The notes under the pieces: model-generated | Seen by the model: the letters and a program-made list of their open reading frames with translations, nothing else | Told to the model about the DNA's origin: nothing | The model's database searches: none | Shown here: positions 1 through 9,177 of the stretch, piece by piece | Position numbering within the stretch: the first letter of the stretch is position 1 | Layout: every line of letters starts with the position of its first letter | Source of the DNA: UBA993 sp964389365 | Lineage (GTDB): Bacteria > Bacillota > Dethiobacteria > DTU022 | Assembly (NCBI GenBank): GCA_964389365.1 | Contig: CAYMDO010000008.1 | Coordinates: 1 to 64,000, forward strand | Reading direction: 5' to 3' | Length of the DNA stretch: 64,000 bases | Position numbers and translations under genes: made by a program

Positions 1-117
1 ACCCATATTGTTACCACAGCCAGTAAAACCACATTGCCAACCATAAGTTTATGGCAGATCATGCACCGGAGGTGGGATATCGAGAACAAAACATTTCATG
101 ATCTTAGAGCCGGGGTG
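1..117 (+). pseudogene. C-terminal remnant of a DDE transposase
   Basis: Frame 1 reads from the window edge as a peptide ending in a stretch like the end of IS4-type DDE transposases: an LWQIMHRRWDIENKTFHDLR-like segment, where the WxIENxxFhdL pattern carries the last catalytic Glu. Past about position 117 the resemblance fades, and the frame stops at a TAG near 169. The upstream part lies outside the window, so either the gene was already decayed or only its tail is seen. No terminal inverted repeat was identified between 118 and 306. The family assignment rests on this short motif only. Confidence 0.45.
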
Positions 118-306
118 AGTAGAAGTTTAAGAATGCTCGGTTGTTTAAGCCCCAGGCAATAGCAATCATTACCACCGGTTCTGAAAGTGTTTTAGAGCTG
201 TTTTGGTGTCCGCTCATTTTGCAACTGCAGTTTTTAACTCCAAGTTCGGCAAATTAATGGATTTGGAGATTTTTCAAAAAGTATTTGCGGAATGCCTGGA
301 TCTAAC
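118..306. other. Non-coding stretch after transposase remnant
   Basis: No credible gene is seen between the transposase remnant and the small membrane ORF. The stretch is AT-richer than the purine operon that follows. No convincing promoter pair was found for the purine operon, although its transcript probably starts in or before this interval. Confidence 0.4.
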
Positions 307-692
307 ATGGAACTGTTGACAATCGCTCTCATACCATTAGGCGGGTTAACGGCCTGGCAGCTTTACCGCCGGCATAAAAAAGCGGTAAGGTAAGCCAGCT
401 TATCCTGGCTCAAGTGGGCGCTTTTGCTGCCAGCTATCTCATGCTGGACTTGCTGGAACGGCGAGAACTTTTCGCCGGGCGCGCCATGGACTACCTTACC
501 ATGGGTGCCGTGTCCCTTTTTGTGATAATTGGTTCGGCGATGACAGGAGCGGCTGTACGCCGGGCGGAAGAACGAAAAAAGAAAGCTGTAGCAGGCATAA
601 CACCGCAGAGGCAGCAGGTAAAGAATAAGACAAAATCGTCCGCTGTAAAAAAAGGAGCGGCAAAAAATAAAAAAAGAAGAAAGGATAGCTGC
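307..692 (+). pseudogene. Small membrane protein split over two frames, running into purC
   Basis: An ATG at 307 opens a short hydrophobic peptide (MELLTIALIPLGGLTAW...) that stops at 391-393. After a run of six A (376-381) a second frame is open and encodes another hydrophobic stretch (about 414-570, two likely membrane segments) followed by a very Lys-rich tail. That second frame has no stop and continues in phase into purC. The simplest reading is one small membrane protein of unknown function with an indel in the A run and no stop before purC. It is not recognised as a known family. A real fused membrane-PurC protein is the alternative. Confidence 0.35.
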
Positions 693-1430
693 GTGGACAA
701 ACAACAACTGCTCTATGAAGGAAAAGCCAAAAAAGTCTATGCCACGGCGGACCCCGACCTGCTCGTGGTGGAGTTTAAGGATGACGCTACAGCCTTTAAC
801 GGCCTGAAAAAAGGCCAGATAGTCAATAAGGGCTTTCTGAACAACCGGATCTCCGCCTATTTTTTTAGCCTGCTTGCCGCAGCCGGGATTCCAAGCCATT
901 TTGTGCGCGTGCTTTCCGACCGGGAGATGCTGGTAAAAAGACTTACCATCCTGCCGGTGGAAGTGGTGGTGCGCCATGTCGCCGCCGGGAGTCTCTGCAA
1001 ACGCCTTGGCCTGCTGGAGGGGACAGCGCTCGGCGGAACGGTGCTTGAGCTTTACTATAAAAACGATGACCTTGGTGACCCGCTGATCAATGAATATCAT
1101 ATCAGGGTTCTGGAGCTGGCCACCGAGGACCAGGTGGCGGAAATCTCCGCCCAGGCCCTGCAGGTTGGGAAATTGCTGAGCGCAGCCTTGCGGGAAAAAG
1201 ACATTATTTTGGTCGATTTTAAACTGGAGTTTGGGCTGTTTCACGGCCGGGTGCTGTTAGGGGATGAAATTTCCCCGGATACCTGCCGTTTCTGGGATGC
1301 TGGTACAGGGGAAAAGCTGGACAAGGACCGTTTCCGGCAGGACCTTGGCGGCATGAGCGAAGCTTACACTGAAGTGCTGAAGCGGCTGACGGGAGGTGAC
1401 CATGAACATGGTGTGGAAAGCGACCGTTAA
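693..1430 (+). CDS. purC: Phosphoribosylaminoimidazole-succinocarboxamide synthase
   Basis: SAICAR synthetase joins aspartate to CAIR using ATP in de novo purine synthesis. Family motifs are in order: YEGKAKKVYA near the N-terminus, VVRHVAAGSLCKR in the middle, DFKLEFG and DEISPDTCRFWD toward the end. The 245-residue length from GTG 693 is normal for the family, and AAGGAT just upstream (681-686) can serve as ribosome site. The open frame extends 93 codons further upstream in phase, through a membrane-like, Lys-rich segment that is not part of PurC. It is the first gene of the purine cluster and overlaps purS by 29 bases. Confidence 0.93.
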   Translation: MDKQQLLYEGKAKKVYATADPDLLVVEFKDDATAFNGLKKGQIVNKGFLNNRISAYFFSLLAAAGIPSHFVRVLSDREMLVKRLTILPVEVVVRHVAAGSLCKRLGLLEGTALGGTVLELYYKNDDLGDPLINEYHIRVLELATEDQVAEISAQALQVGKLLSAALREKDIILVDFKLEFGLFHGRVLLGDEISPDTCRFWDAGTGEKLDKDRFRQDLGGMSEAYTEVLKRLTGGDHEHGVESDR

Positions 1431-1659
1431 GGTGATGTTGAAAAAGAGTGTTCTGGACCCGCAGGGGCAGGCGGTGCGAAGAGCGCTCCACGCCCTAGGC
1501 TACCAGAATGTACCAGACGTGCGGATTGGTAAATACCTGGAAGTGAAAGTCGACCTGTCTGACCGGGAGAGCGCGGCAGCCCAGGTCCGTGAAATGTGTG
1601 AAAGACTGCTGGCCAACATGGTAATTGAAGACTACACCTTTGAACTGACGGAGGAATAA
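1402..1659 (+). CDS. purS: FGAM synthase subunit PurS
   Basis: An 85-residue protein of the PurS family, the small dimeric subunit that bridges PurQ and PurL in the three-part formylglycinamidine synthase of Bacillota and archaea. It carries the family pattern (KxSVLDPQGQAVxRAL ... GKYLEVKVDL). The start was set at ATG 1402 because GGGAGG lies six bases upstream; a GTG at 1396 sits inside that ribosome site. It overlaps the end of purC and is followed three bases after its stop by purQ, implying translational coupling. Confidence 0.93.
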   Translation: MNMVWKATVKVMLKKSVLDPQGQAVRRALHALGYQNVPDVRIGKYLEVKVDLSDRESAAAQVREMCERLLANMVIEDYTFELTEE

Positions 1660-1662
1660 GAC

Positions 1663-2361
1663 ATGAAATTTGGGGTGGTTGTCTTCCCCGGGTCTAACTG
1701 TGACCTGGATGCCTACCATGTCATCCGCGACGTGCTGCAGATGCCTGTGGAATACCTGTGGCACCAGGAGAACAATGTGCAGGGCTTTGACTGCCTGATC
1801 CTGCCCGGCGGATTTTCTTACGGCGATTACCTGCGCTGTGGCGCCATCGCCCGCTTTTCGCCGATTATGAACGCAGTGGTGGAAATGGCTGACCGCGGCG
1901 GACTGGTTCTTGGCATCTGCAACGGCTTTCAGATCCTGCTGGAAGCCGGCTTGCTGCCCGGTGCCCTGTATCGCAACACCAGTTTGCAGTTTCGCTGCCA
2001 GTTTACCCATCTGGTCACGGAAAACAGGGCAACTCCGTTTACCGGGTTGATAGAACCGGGCCGGATTCTAAAGATTCCCATCGCCCACGGCGAAGGGAAT
2101 TACTACGTTGACCAGGAAACGTTAAACGTTATGCGGGAGCGGGGACAAATTGTCTTCCGTTATGCCACCGCTGAAGGAGAAATAAAGCCTGAAGCCAACC
2201 CCAACGGCTCATTGTGGAATATCGCCGGTGTCTGCAACGAGGGAAAGAATGTACTCGGGCTGATGCCGCACCCAGAGCGGGCCGGGGAAGCAGCGCTTGG
2301 CTCGACTGACGGCCTGGCTATCTTTCGGTCAATTATCAGGCACTGGGAGGTCATCCGATGA
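1663..2361 (+). CDS. purQ: FGAM synthase glutaminase subunit PurQ
   Basis: Class I glutamine amidotransferase of 232 residues that releases ammonia from glutamine for PurL. The nucleophile is Cys86 in GICNGFQ, and the His/Glu pair of the triad is in MPHPERAGE near the C-terminus. The N-terminal FPGSNCDLD motif is typical of PurQ. It lies between purS and purL, and its TGA overlaps the purL ATG (ATGA), a classic coupled junction. Confidence 0.95.
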   Translation: MKFGVVVFPGSNCDLDAYHVIRDVLQMPVEYLWHQENNVQGFDCLILPGGFSYGDYLRCGAIARFSPIMNAVVEMADRGGLVLGICNGFQILLEAGLLPGALYRNTSLQFRCQFTHLVTENRATPFTGLIEPGRILKIPIAHGEGNYYVDQETLNVMRERGQIVFRYATAEGEIKPEANPNGSLWNIAGVCNEGKNVLGLMPHPERAGEAALGSTDGLAIFRSIIRHWEVIR

Positions 2362-4559
2362 AAGCAGGCTTCTGGCGCGAACTTGGATTAAAAGACAGCG
2401 AATACGGGATGATCATCTCCCTGCTTGGCCGCGAGCCGAACTACGTGGAGCTTGGTATGTACAGCGTGATGTGGTCCGAGCATTGTTCCTATAAAAATTC
2501 CAGGGAAGTCTTAAAGTCCTTCCCGACCACGGGTGAACGCGTGCTGCAGGGCCCCGGGGAGAATGCCGGCATCGTTGCCATCGGCGACGGTCTAGCCGTT
2601 TGTTTTAAGATCGAATCTCATAATCACCCTTCAGCCATTGAACCTTACCAGGGGGCGGCCACCGGGGTGGGAGGCATTATCCGCGACATCTTTACTATGG
2701 GAGCCCGGCCCATTGCCCTGTTAAACTCGCTGCGTTTCGGCCCGCCTTCCGACCCGCGCGTCCGCTTTCAGGTGAGCGGAGTGGTGGCAGGCATTGCCGG
2801 CTACGGCAACTGCATCGGTATTCCTACGGTGGGCGGAGAAGTTTATTTTGACCGCTGTTACCAGGGAAACCCGCTGGTCAACGCGATGTGCGTCGGCTTG
2901 CTGGAAGTCGACAAAATCAAGCGGGGCCAGGCCGCCGGCCCTGGCAACGCCGTTATCCTAGTCGGAGCCCGCACCGGACGCGACGGAATTCACGGGGTGA
3001 CGTTTGCCTCGGAGGAACTAAACGAAACATCGGAAGAAAAAAGGCCGGCCGTCCAGGTGGGCGACCCGTTCATGGAAAAACTGCTGCTGGAAGCTTGCCT
3101 GGAACTGATAGACTACGGGTGCCTAGTCGGTATCCAGGACCTGGGCGGAGCCGGCCTGACCTGCGCTACCTCGGAGATGGCCAGTCGTGCCGGCACCGGA
3201 ATGGAAATTGAACTGGACCGCATGCCCTGCCGGGAGACAGGCATGAGCGCCTATGAGATAATGCTTTCCGAGTCACAGGAGCGCATGCTGCTGGTAATGG
3301 AGCCAGATAAAGAGGATTTTGTACACAGCGTTTTCAGGCGGTGGGGTCTTGATGCCACCACTATCGGCCGCGTCACGGCGGACGGTCTCTTGCGCGTACG
3401 CTTCGCTGGCTCCGTGGTGGCCGAGGTGCCGGCCAGGAGCCTGGCGGAAGACGCGCCTGCCTATTGCCCTGAGTACCGGGAGCCGGCTTACCGGCAGGAA
3501 GTCTTGCAGTTCGACTTAAGCGCTGTTCCCGATGCGGCCGACGCTTCCGCTGCACTGCTCGCCCTGTTGGCTTCCCCGAATATTGCCAGCAAGGAGTGGG
3601 TCTGGCGCCAGTATGACCACATGGTGCGGACCTGCACCGTGGTGCTGCCCGGCTCTGACGCGGCGGTGCTGCGCCTGCGCGGCACAAACAGGGGTCTGGC
3701 CATGACTTGTGACTGTAACTCCCGTTACGCTTACCTGGACCCTTACACGGGAGGGAAAATCGCGGTGGCTGAGGCAGCGCGGAATCTCGTCTGCAGCGGT
3801 GCGGAACCGCTGGCCGTGACCGACTGCCTGAATTTCGGCAATCCGGAAAAACCGGAAATCTTTTGGCAGTTCCGTGAAGTTGTGGCCGGGATGAGTGAGG
3901 CCTGCCGCGTGCTGGGCACACCTGTTACCGGAGGCAACGTTTCCTTTTACAATGAAACAAACGGCGAGGCAGTTTTCCCTACGCCGACCGTCGGTATGGT
4001 GGGGCTGCTTGACGATGTGGAACTCTGCTGCACCCAGGACTTTAAGCAGGCCGGCGACCTGATCGTCCTCCTGGGGGAGACTTTGCCGGGTCTGGGCGGC
4101 AGTGAGTATCTGGCTGTACAGCACAACCTGGTGCAGGGGTTACCGCCGTTACTGGACCTGGAAAAGGAGCTGGCCCTGCAAAAAACGATACTGGCCTCCA
4201 TCCGCTCCGGGTTGGTTTCCTCGGCGCATGACCTGTCGGAGGGCGGACTGGCGGTGGCGGTGGCCGAATGTTGCTTTGGGAAGAGGCTGGGTGCTTCGCT
4301 CGCGCTTGACTCCGCGGGACTTCGCACCGACGAGCTGCTCTTTGGCGAGAGCCAGTCTCGGGTGCTGCTTTCCCTGCGGGAGGAGAACCTGGCCGCTCTG
4401 CGGGACCTTTCCGACGCAGCCGGAGTGCCGCTGCAGGTGCTCGGCCATGTCGGCGGGGAAAGTCTGCAGGTTACTCTGGACGGCCGGTTGCTGGTTGACC
4501 TGCCTGTAACGACGCTGCGGGAGAAATGGCAGGAGGCTATAGCATGGTTTATGAGATAG
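2358..4559 (+). CDS. purL: FGAM synthase ATPase subunit PurL (small form)
   Basis: At 733 residues this is the short PurL that needs separate PurS and PurQ, both encoded just upstream. It converts FGAR to FGAM with ATP. Recognisable elements are SVMWSEHCSYKNS near the N-terminus, the SHNHPSAIEPYQGAATGVGG nucleotide segment, GIQDLGGAGL, and the repeated AIR-synthase-like half with GGNVSFYNE. The frame is intact. It terminates with TAG (4557-4559), one of about ten genes here using amber as an ordinary stop. The 3' end overlaps the purF start. Confidence 0.95.
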   Translation: MKAGFWRELGLKDSEYGMIISLLGREPNYVELGMYSVMWSEHCSYKNSREVLKSFPTTGERVLQGPGENAGIVAIGDGLAVCFKIESHNHPSAIEPYQGAATGVGGIIRDIFTMGARPIALLNSLRFGPPSDPRVRFQVSGVVAGIAGYGNCIGIPTVGGEVYFDRCYQGNPLVNAMCVGLLEVDKIKRGQAAGPGNAVILVGARTGRDGIHGVTFASEELNETSEEKRPAVQVGDPFMEKLLLEACLELIDYGCLVGIQDLGGAGLTCATSEMASRAGTGMEIELDRMPCRETGMSAYEIMLSESQERMLLVMEPDKEDFVHSVFRRWGLDATTIGRVTADGLLRVRFAGSVVAEVPARSLAEDAPAYCPEYREPAYRQEVLQFDLSAVPDAADASAALLALLASPNIASKEWVWRQYDHMVRTCTVVLPGSDAAVLRLRGTNRGLAMTCDCNSRYAYLDPYTGGKIAVAEAARNLVCSGAEPLAVTDCLNFGNPEKPEIFWQFREVVAGMSEACRVLGTPVTGGNVSFYNETNGEAVFPTPTVGMVGLLDDVELCCTQDFKQAGDLIVLLGETLPGLGGSEYLAVQHNLVQGLPPLLDLEKELALQKTILASIRSGLVSSAHDLSEGGLAVAVAECCFGKRLGASLALDSAGLRTDELLFGESQSRVLLSLREENLAALRDLSDAAGVPLQVLGHVGGESLQVTLDGRLLVDLPVTTLREKWQEAIAWFMR

Positions 4560-6001
4560 CGGATAACGACAAGATGCGTGAAGAATGCGGCGTTTTCGGC
4601 ATCTTCGCTCCCGGCAGCGACGTGGCGCGGCTGACTTATTTCGGGCTTTACGCCCTGCAGCACCGTGGCCAGGAAAGCGCCGGAATTGCTGTTTCCGATG
4701 GCAGGACCATCCGCATTGAAAAGGGGATGGGACTGGTTTCCGAAGTGTTCCAGGACAGCGCCAGGTTTACCCGCCTGCGCGGCATGGCGGCGGTAGGGCA
4801 TGTCCGTTACTCCACCAGCGGCTCCAGCCTGCCGGTTAATGCACAGCCGCTGGTCGTCCGCTACCGCAACGGCTACCTAGCCGTGGCCCATAACGGTAAC
4901 CTGGTAAACGGCTATGAACTTCGTTCCGCGCTGGAACAGCAGGGGTCCATCTTCCAGTCAACCACTGACAGCGAGCTGATCGCTCACCTGATCGCCCGCT
5001 CCGGCGAAGAAGACCTGCCGGCGGCTGTGGAGAAATCACTTCCCGACTTGCGCGGCGCCTTTACTTTTATCCTGATGACCGCTGACAGGCTAATCGGCCT
5101 GCGTGACCCGTACGGCATCCGGCCCCTGTCGCTTGGCCGCCTAAACGGCGGCTATGTCCTGGCCTCGGAAACATGCGCCTTTGACACGGTGGGCGCCGAA
5201 TTTATCCGTGATATTGAGCCGGGAGAAATGGTCGTCATTGACGCCGGCGGTTATCAAACGCGGTCATACACCGCCTGCGGACGTCATGCCCTGTGTGTCT
5301 TTGAGTTTATTTATTTTGCCCGCCCCGACAGCAACCTGTACGGTCGCAACGTCCACCTGGTACGTAAAGAACTTGGCCGGCGCCAGGCGCGGGAACACCC
5401 GGTTGCCGCCGATATCGTGATCGGCGTGCCGGACTCCTCCCTTTCCGCGGCCTCTGGTGTGGCCGAACAACTGCAACTGCCGTACGAAATGGGCTTTGTC
5501 AAGAATCGTTATATAGGCAGGACTTTTATCCAGCCTACTCAGCAGATGCGCTCCCTTGGCGTCAGGCTGAAACTCAACCCGTTGCGGCAGCTGATCAGCG
5601 GCAAGCGCATTTGCCTGGTGGACGACTCCATCGTGCGGGGCACCACCTCCCTGCGCATAGTGGAAATGCTGCGCAATGCCGGTGCGCGCGAGGTGCACGT
5701 CCTGATCAGTTCGCCTCCGGTTATTTCGCCCTGTTATTATGGAATAGACACCTCAGTTGCCGGTGAACTGGTGGCCGCGCGCCTCCCCGCAGGGGAAATC
5801 GCGAAAGCAATTGGCGCTGATTCCCTTGGCTACCTCAGCATGGAGGGGATGATGGAGTCCGTCGGCCTGCCGGCCGGGGACGGCTGCAACGCCTGTTTTT
5901 CCGGCAGCTACCCGGCCGATGTGCCGCCTGTTGGTGCGGGGAAACACCTGGTAGACCCGTGTGACCCGGATGTAGAAGATAATGGGGGGTGCTGCGGCTG
6001 A
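4544..6001 (+). CDS. purF: Amidophosphoribosyltransferase
   Basis: Commits PRPP to purine synthesis by forming phosphoribosylamine. An N-terminal Ntn-hydrolase glutaminase domain begins at Cys15 (EECGVFG), so a 14-residue propeptide must be removed, as in the Bacillus enzyme. The C-terminal PRTase domain carries the PRPP loop CLVDDSIVRGTTS. Cysteines such as GDGCNACFSGSYP near the end match the oxygen-labile 4Fe-4S type. The start is set at ATG 4544, with AGGAGG seven bases upstream inside the end of purL. About 485 residues. Its TGA overlaps the purM ATG. Confidence 0.95.
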   Translation: MVYEIADNDKMREECGVFGIFAPGSDVARLTYFGLYALQHRGQESAGIAVSDGRTIRIEKGMGLVSEVFQDSARFTRLRGMAAVGHVRYSTSGSSLPVNAQPLVVRYRNGYLAVAHNGNLVNGYELRSALEQQGSIFQSTTDSELIAHLIARSGEEDLPAAVEKSLPDLRGAFTFILMTADRLIGLRDPYGIRPLSLGRLNGGYVLASETCAFDTVGAEFIRDIEPGEMVVIDAGGYQTRSYTACGRHALCVFEFIYFARPDSNLYGRNVHLVRKELGRRQAREHPVAADIVIGVPDSSLSAASGVAEQLQLPYEMGFVKNRYIGRTFIQPTQQMRSLGVRLKLNPLRQLISGKRICLVDDSIVRGTTSLRIVEMLRNAGAREVHVLISSPPVISPCYYGIDTSVAGELVAARLPAGEIAKAIGADSLGYLSMEGMMESVGLPAGDGCNACFSGSYPADVPPVGAGKHLVDPCDPDVEDNGGCCG

Positions 6002-7029
6002 TGAGTTTCACTTATAAGCAGGCCGGCGTGGACATTGCCGCCGGCAATGAGGCCGTCAGGCTGATGCGCTCCGCGGTGCGGAGCACTTTCCGCCCGGAAG
6101 TATTGGCCGATATTGGCGGCTTTGGCGGACTGTTTGCCCTTGACACCGCGAAGTACCGGGAGCCGGTGCTGGTGGCCGGGGCGGACGGAGTCGGCACGAA
6201 GCTGAAAATCGCTTTCCTGATGGATAAACACGATACCGTCGGCCAGGACGCCGTGGCCATGTGTGTAAACGATATAATCGTCCAGGGAGCGGAACCGCTT
6301 TTTTTCCTTGACTACCTGGCGGTGGGTTCGCTTAACCCGGTGAAAGTAGCCGAGATCGTCGGCGGCGTTGCGGCCGGCTGCCGTCTGGCCGGTTGTGCGC
6401 TGCTGGGAGGGGAGACGGCCGAAATGCCTGGAATTTATGCGGACCAGGAATACGACCTAGCCGGCTTTGCCGTTGGCGTGGCCGAACGCGGTAGAGTCAT
6501 TGACGGGTCAGGCGTGCGGGCCGGCGATGTGTTGGTCGGACTCCCTTCCTCCGGGCTGCACAGCAACGGCTATTCCCTGGCGCGCCATGTTTTTCTGACC
6601 AAGGCAGGCTGGACGGTGGGACGCTTCGTGCCGGAATTTGGCCGGACGCTGGGAGAGGAACTGCTGGCGCCCACCAGGATTTATGCCCTTCCGGTGCTGG
6701 CTGTGAGCGCAGGGGTACCACTCCGCGGGATGGCCCATATTACAGGAGGCGGCCTGGTGGAGAACCTGCCGCGCTGTCTGCCCGCCGGGCTCGGCGCTGT
6801 TCTGGATCGTTCGGCCTGGGAGGTGCCGCCGGTGTTTTCCATAGTGCAGTCCCTGGGTAACGTAGCGGAGCAGGAAATGCTGCAGACTTTTAACATGGGT
6901 CTTGGCCTGGTGCTGGTTGTGCCGGACAGCGAAGCTGATTTGGCTGTGCGCCTGCTGCGCGAGGCGGGGGAGAGGCCGCTTGTCGTCGGGGAAGTGGTGC
7001 CCGGGGCGGGCGTCAGTTTCAGGGACTAA
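6001..7029 (+). CDS. purM: Phosphoribosylformylglycinamidine cyclo-ligase (AIR synthase)
   Basis: Closes the imidazole ring to give AIR, using ATP. The 342-residue protein has the family signatures GVGTKLKIA, the metal/ATP region DxVAMCVNDIIVQGAEPLFF, LLGGETAEMPG and MAHITGGGLVENLPR. The start ATG 6001 shares a base with the purF stop (TGATG), so translation is probably coupled; an in-frame GTG at 5989 is less likely. It is intact and of normal length. Confidence 0.95.
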   Translation: MSFTYKQAGVDIAAGNEAVRLMRSAVRSTFRPEVLADIGGFGGLFALDTAKYREPVLVAGADGVGTKLKIAFLMDKHDTVGQDAVAMCVNDIIVQGAEPLFFLDYLAVGSLNPVKVAEIVGGVAAGCRLAGCALLGGETAEMPGIYADQEYDLAGFAVGVAERGRVIDGSGVRAGDVLVGLPSSGLHSNGYSLARHVFLTKAGWTVGRFVPEFGRTLGEELLAPTRIYALPVLAVSAGVPLRGMAHITGGGLVENLPRCLPAGLGAVLDRSAWEVPPVFSIVQSLGNVAEQEMLQTFNMGLGLVLVVPDSEADLAVRLLREAGERPLVVGEVVPGAGVSFRD

Positions 7030-7039
7030 AGGAGTGACT

Positions 7040-7660
7040 GTGCCAGTGTTGAAACGAATCGCCGTGCTGGCTTCAGGCCGTGGCAGCAATCTGCAGGCTA
7101 TTATTGACGCCGTCGAAAGCGGCATAATTCAGGGCGCCGCGGTGGCGCTGGTCGTGAGCGACAGGAAAAACGCTTATGCCCTGGATCGGGCTAGGCAGAA
7201 AAAAATACCTACCGCCTACTTAAACCCACGCCTGTATGTTTCCCGCGAGGAGTATGACCGGGAACTGATGGCCTACCTTGAGGAACAACAAACAGACTTG
7301 GTGGTGCTGGCCGGGTTTATGCGCCTGCTCACCCCTTATTTTGTGCTTGCCTTCCAGCACAGGATATTAAACATCCATCCCTCGCTGCTACCTGCTTTCC
7401 CGGGGAAAAACGGCGTAGCCGACGCGCTGGCCTATGGCGTAAAAGTTACCGGTTGTACCGTCCATTTTGTTGACGAAGGACTGGACACTGGACCCATCAT
7501 CCTGCAGGAAGCGCTGACGGTAGCCGCAAACGACACGGTGGAAAGCCTGCACCGGCGTATTCATGCCTTAGAGCACCGGCTTTACTCGCAGGCCATCAAC
7601 CTGTGGGTGAATGGCAAGCTAAGGATACAGGGAAGAAGGTGTTCAATCGATGAAGAGTAA
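7040..7660 (+). CDS. purN: Phosphoribosylglycinamide formyltransferase
   Basis: Transfers a formyl group from 10-formyl-tetrahydrofolate to GAR. The 206-residue protein shows LASGRGSNLQAI at the N-terminus, the catalytic Asn-His segment NIHPSLLPAFPG, and the Asp-bearing HFVDEGLDTGPII. GTG 7040 is chosen because AAAGGAG (7028-7034) is correctly spaced; the open frame extends upstream into purM but that part is not PurN. Its TAA lies inside the start of the damaged purH, whose ATG is at 7650. Confidence 0.93.
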   Translation: MPVLKRIAVLASGRGSNLQAIIDAVESGIIQGAAVALVVSDRKNAYALDRARQKKIPTAYLNPRLYVSREEYDRELMAYLEEQQTDLVVLAGFMRLLTPYFVLAFQHRILNIHPSLLPAFPGKNGVADALAYGVKVTGCTVHFVDEGLDTGPIILQEALTVAANDTVESLHRRIHALEHRLYSQAINLWVNGKLRIQGRRCSIDEE

Positions 7661-9165
7661 ACCGGCCTGGTCGAATTTGCCCGTGGCCTGGTAAAGCTGG
7701 GCTATACTGTCATCTTCACCGGAGGAACCAAAAAACGCTGCAGGAAGCCGGCCTGCCGGTAACCGGTGTTTCGGAGGTGACCGGGTTCCCGGAAATCCTG
7801 GACGGCCGTGTCAAGACACTGCACCCGCTGATCCACGGCGGTATCCTGGCCCGCCGTGACTAGGAGGTGCACAGGCAGCAACTTGACGCGCACGGTATCG
7901 GCGCCATTGACTTGGTGGCAGTTAATCTTTACCCGTTTGCGCAAACGGTGGCGAAGCTTAATGTCACGCTGGAGGAAGCTGTAGAAAACATAGACATCGG
8001 CGGCCCGGCCATGGTACGGGCGGCGGCCAAAAACTACTGCCATGTGGCGGTAGTGGTTAACCCGGCCCGCTACGGGGAGGTCCTGTCAGAGCTCACGCAG
8101 CACGGGTCGATAAGCGAAGCTGTACGTTTTGCCCTTTCCGTGGAGGCGTTTACCCACACGGCCGAATACGCTGCAATGATCAGCGGTTGGCTGCAGCGGC
8201 AGTTACCCGGTGCCCCGGCATTCCCGCAAACGCTGGTGCTGCCTTTTACCCTGCAGCAGGCGTTGCGCTACGGGGAAAATCCGCAAGTCGAGGCCGCTTT
8301 TTACCGGGAAGCGGCCCCCTCACCCGGCAGCATAGGCGCCGCACGTCAGTTGCACGGACGGGAACTGTCCTTTAACAACCTGAACGACTTAAACGCCGCC
8401 TGGGACCTGGTGCGGGAATTTGCCGAGCCGGCGGCGGTGGCCGTCAAGCATACCAACCCCTGCGGCGTGGCTGTGGGGTGGGACCTCTTCAGTGCGTACG
8501 CGGCAGCTTATGATGCTGACCTGGTTTTCATCTTCGAAGGCATCGTGGCTGTCAACCGGACGTTAGACGCCCATACGGCGGCCAGGATGAGCGAAATTTT
8601 CCTGGAAGTGATTATCGCCCCGGAGTATGAACCGGAGGCGTTGGAGATGTTGACGGCCAAAGCTGACCTGCGCCTGCTTTCGTGCCCGCTTGACCCTGCT
8701 TCCCGACAGACCATAGACTTTAAGAAAGTCTCCGGGGGGCTGCTGATCCAGGAGGCGGACAATCAGCCGGTCGAGCCAGCCGTCTGGAAACAGGTCAGTA
8801 AAGCGGGCGCGAGCGCTCAAATGCTGGCTGACATGGTCTTTGCCATGAAGGTAGTCAAACACGTTAAGTCCAACGCCATTGTACTGGCTGCAAACGGCCA
8901 GACGGTCGGTATCGGCGCCGGGCAGATGAATCGTGTCGGAGTTGCCCGCATCGCAGTTGCCCAGGCCGGGCAAAAGGCCCGCGGCTCTGTCCTGGCGTCA
9001 GACGCTTTCTTCTTGTTCCGCGATACGGTTGACGAGGCGGCGGCAGCCGGAGTGGCCGGCATCGTCCAGCCGGGCGGCTCCCTGAAGGACCAGGAATCGG
9101 TTGCGGCAGCCGATGAGTACGGCCTAGTCATGCTGATGACCGGCAGACGCTTCTTTAAACACTAG
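7650..9165 (+). pseudogene. purH: Bifunctional AICAR formyltransferase/IMP cyclohydrolase, broken
   Basis: PurH performs the last two steps to IMP. Three lesions lie in the first 215 bases. First, after ATG 7650 (with GAAGGTG upstream) the first codons are missing, so the frame is lost: the normal ...DKTGLVEF... motif appears truncated and out of phase at about 7661. Second, a one-base loss in the A run 7730-7735 shifts the frame between TGGT and LQEAGLP. Third, an in-frame TAG at 7861 interrupts LARRD-EVHRQQ. From 7867 to 9165 the protein is intact, including the AICAR transformylase half (KHTNPCGVAV). Lesions this dense suggest a pseudogene or a bad assembly patch. The final stop is TAG. 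Confidence 0.85.
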
Positions 9166-9177
9166 GAGGGAATTCCT

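Noticed and set aside
363..1244. Long minus-strand frame opposite purC
   Set aside because: Shadow frame; the plus strand carries clear PurC motifs and the minus peptide has no recognisable family.
3516..4801. Overlapping minus-strand frames opposite purL and purF
   Set aside because: Caused by high GC and strong codon bias; no ribosome sites or family motifs.
7861..7863. purH amber as another pyrrolysine codon
   Set aside because: The gene has a truncated start and an indel close by, and PurH has no known pyrrolysine; decay is simpler.
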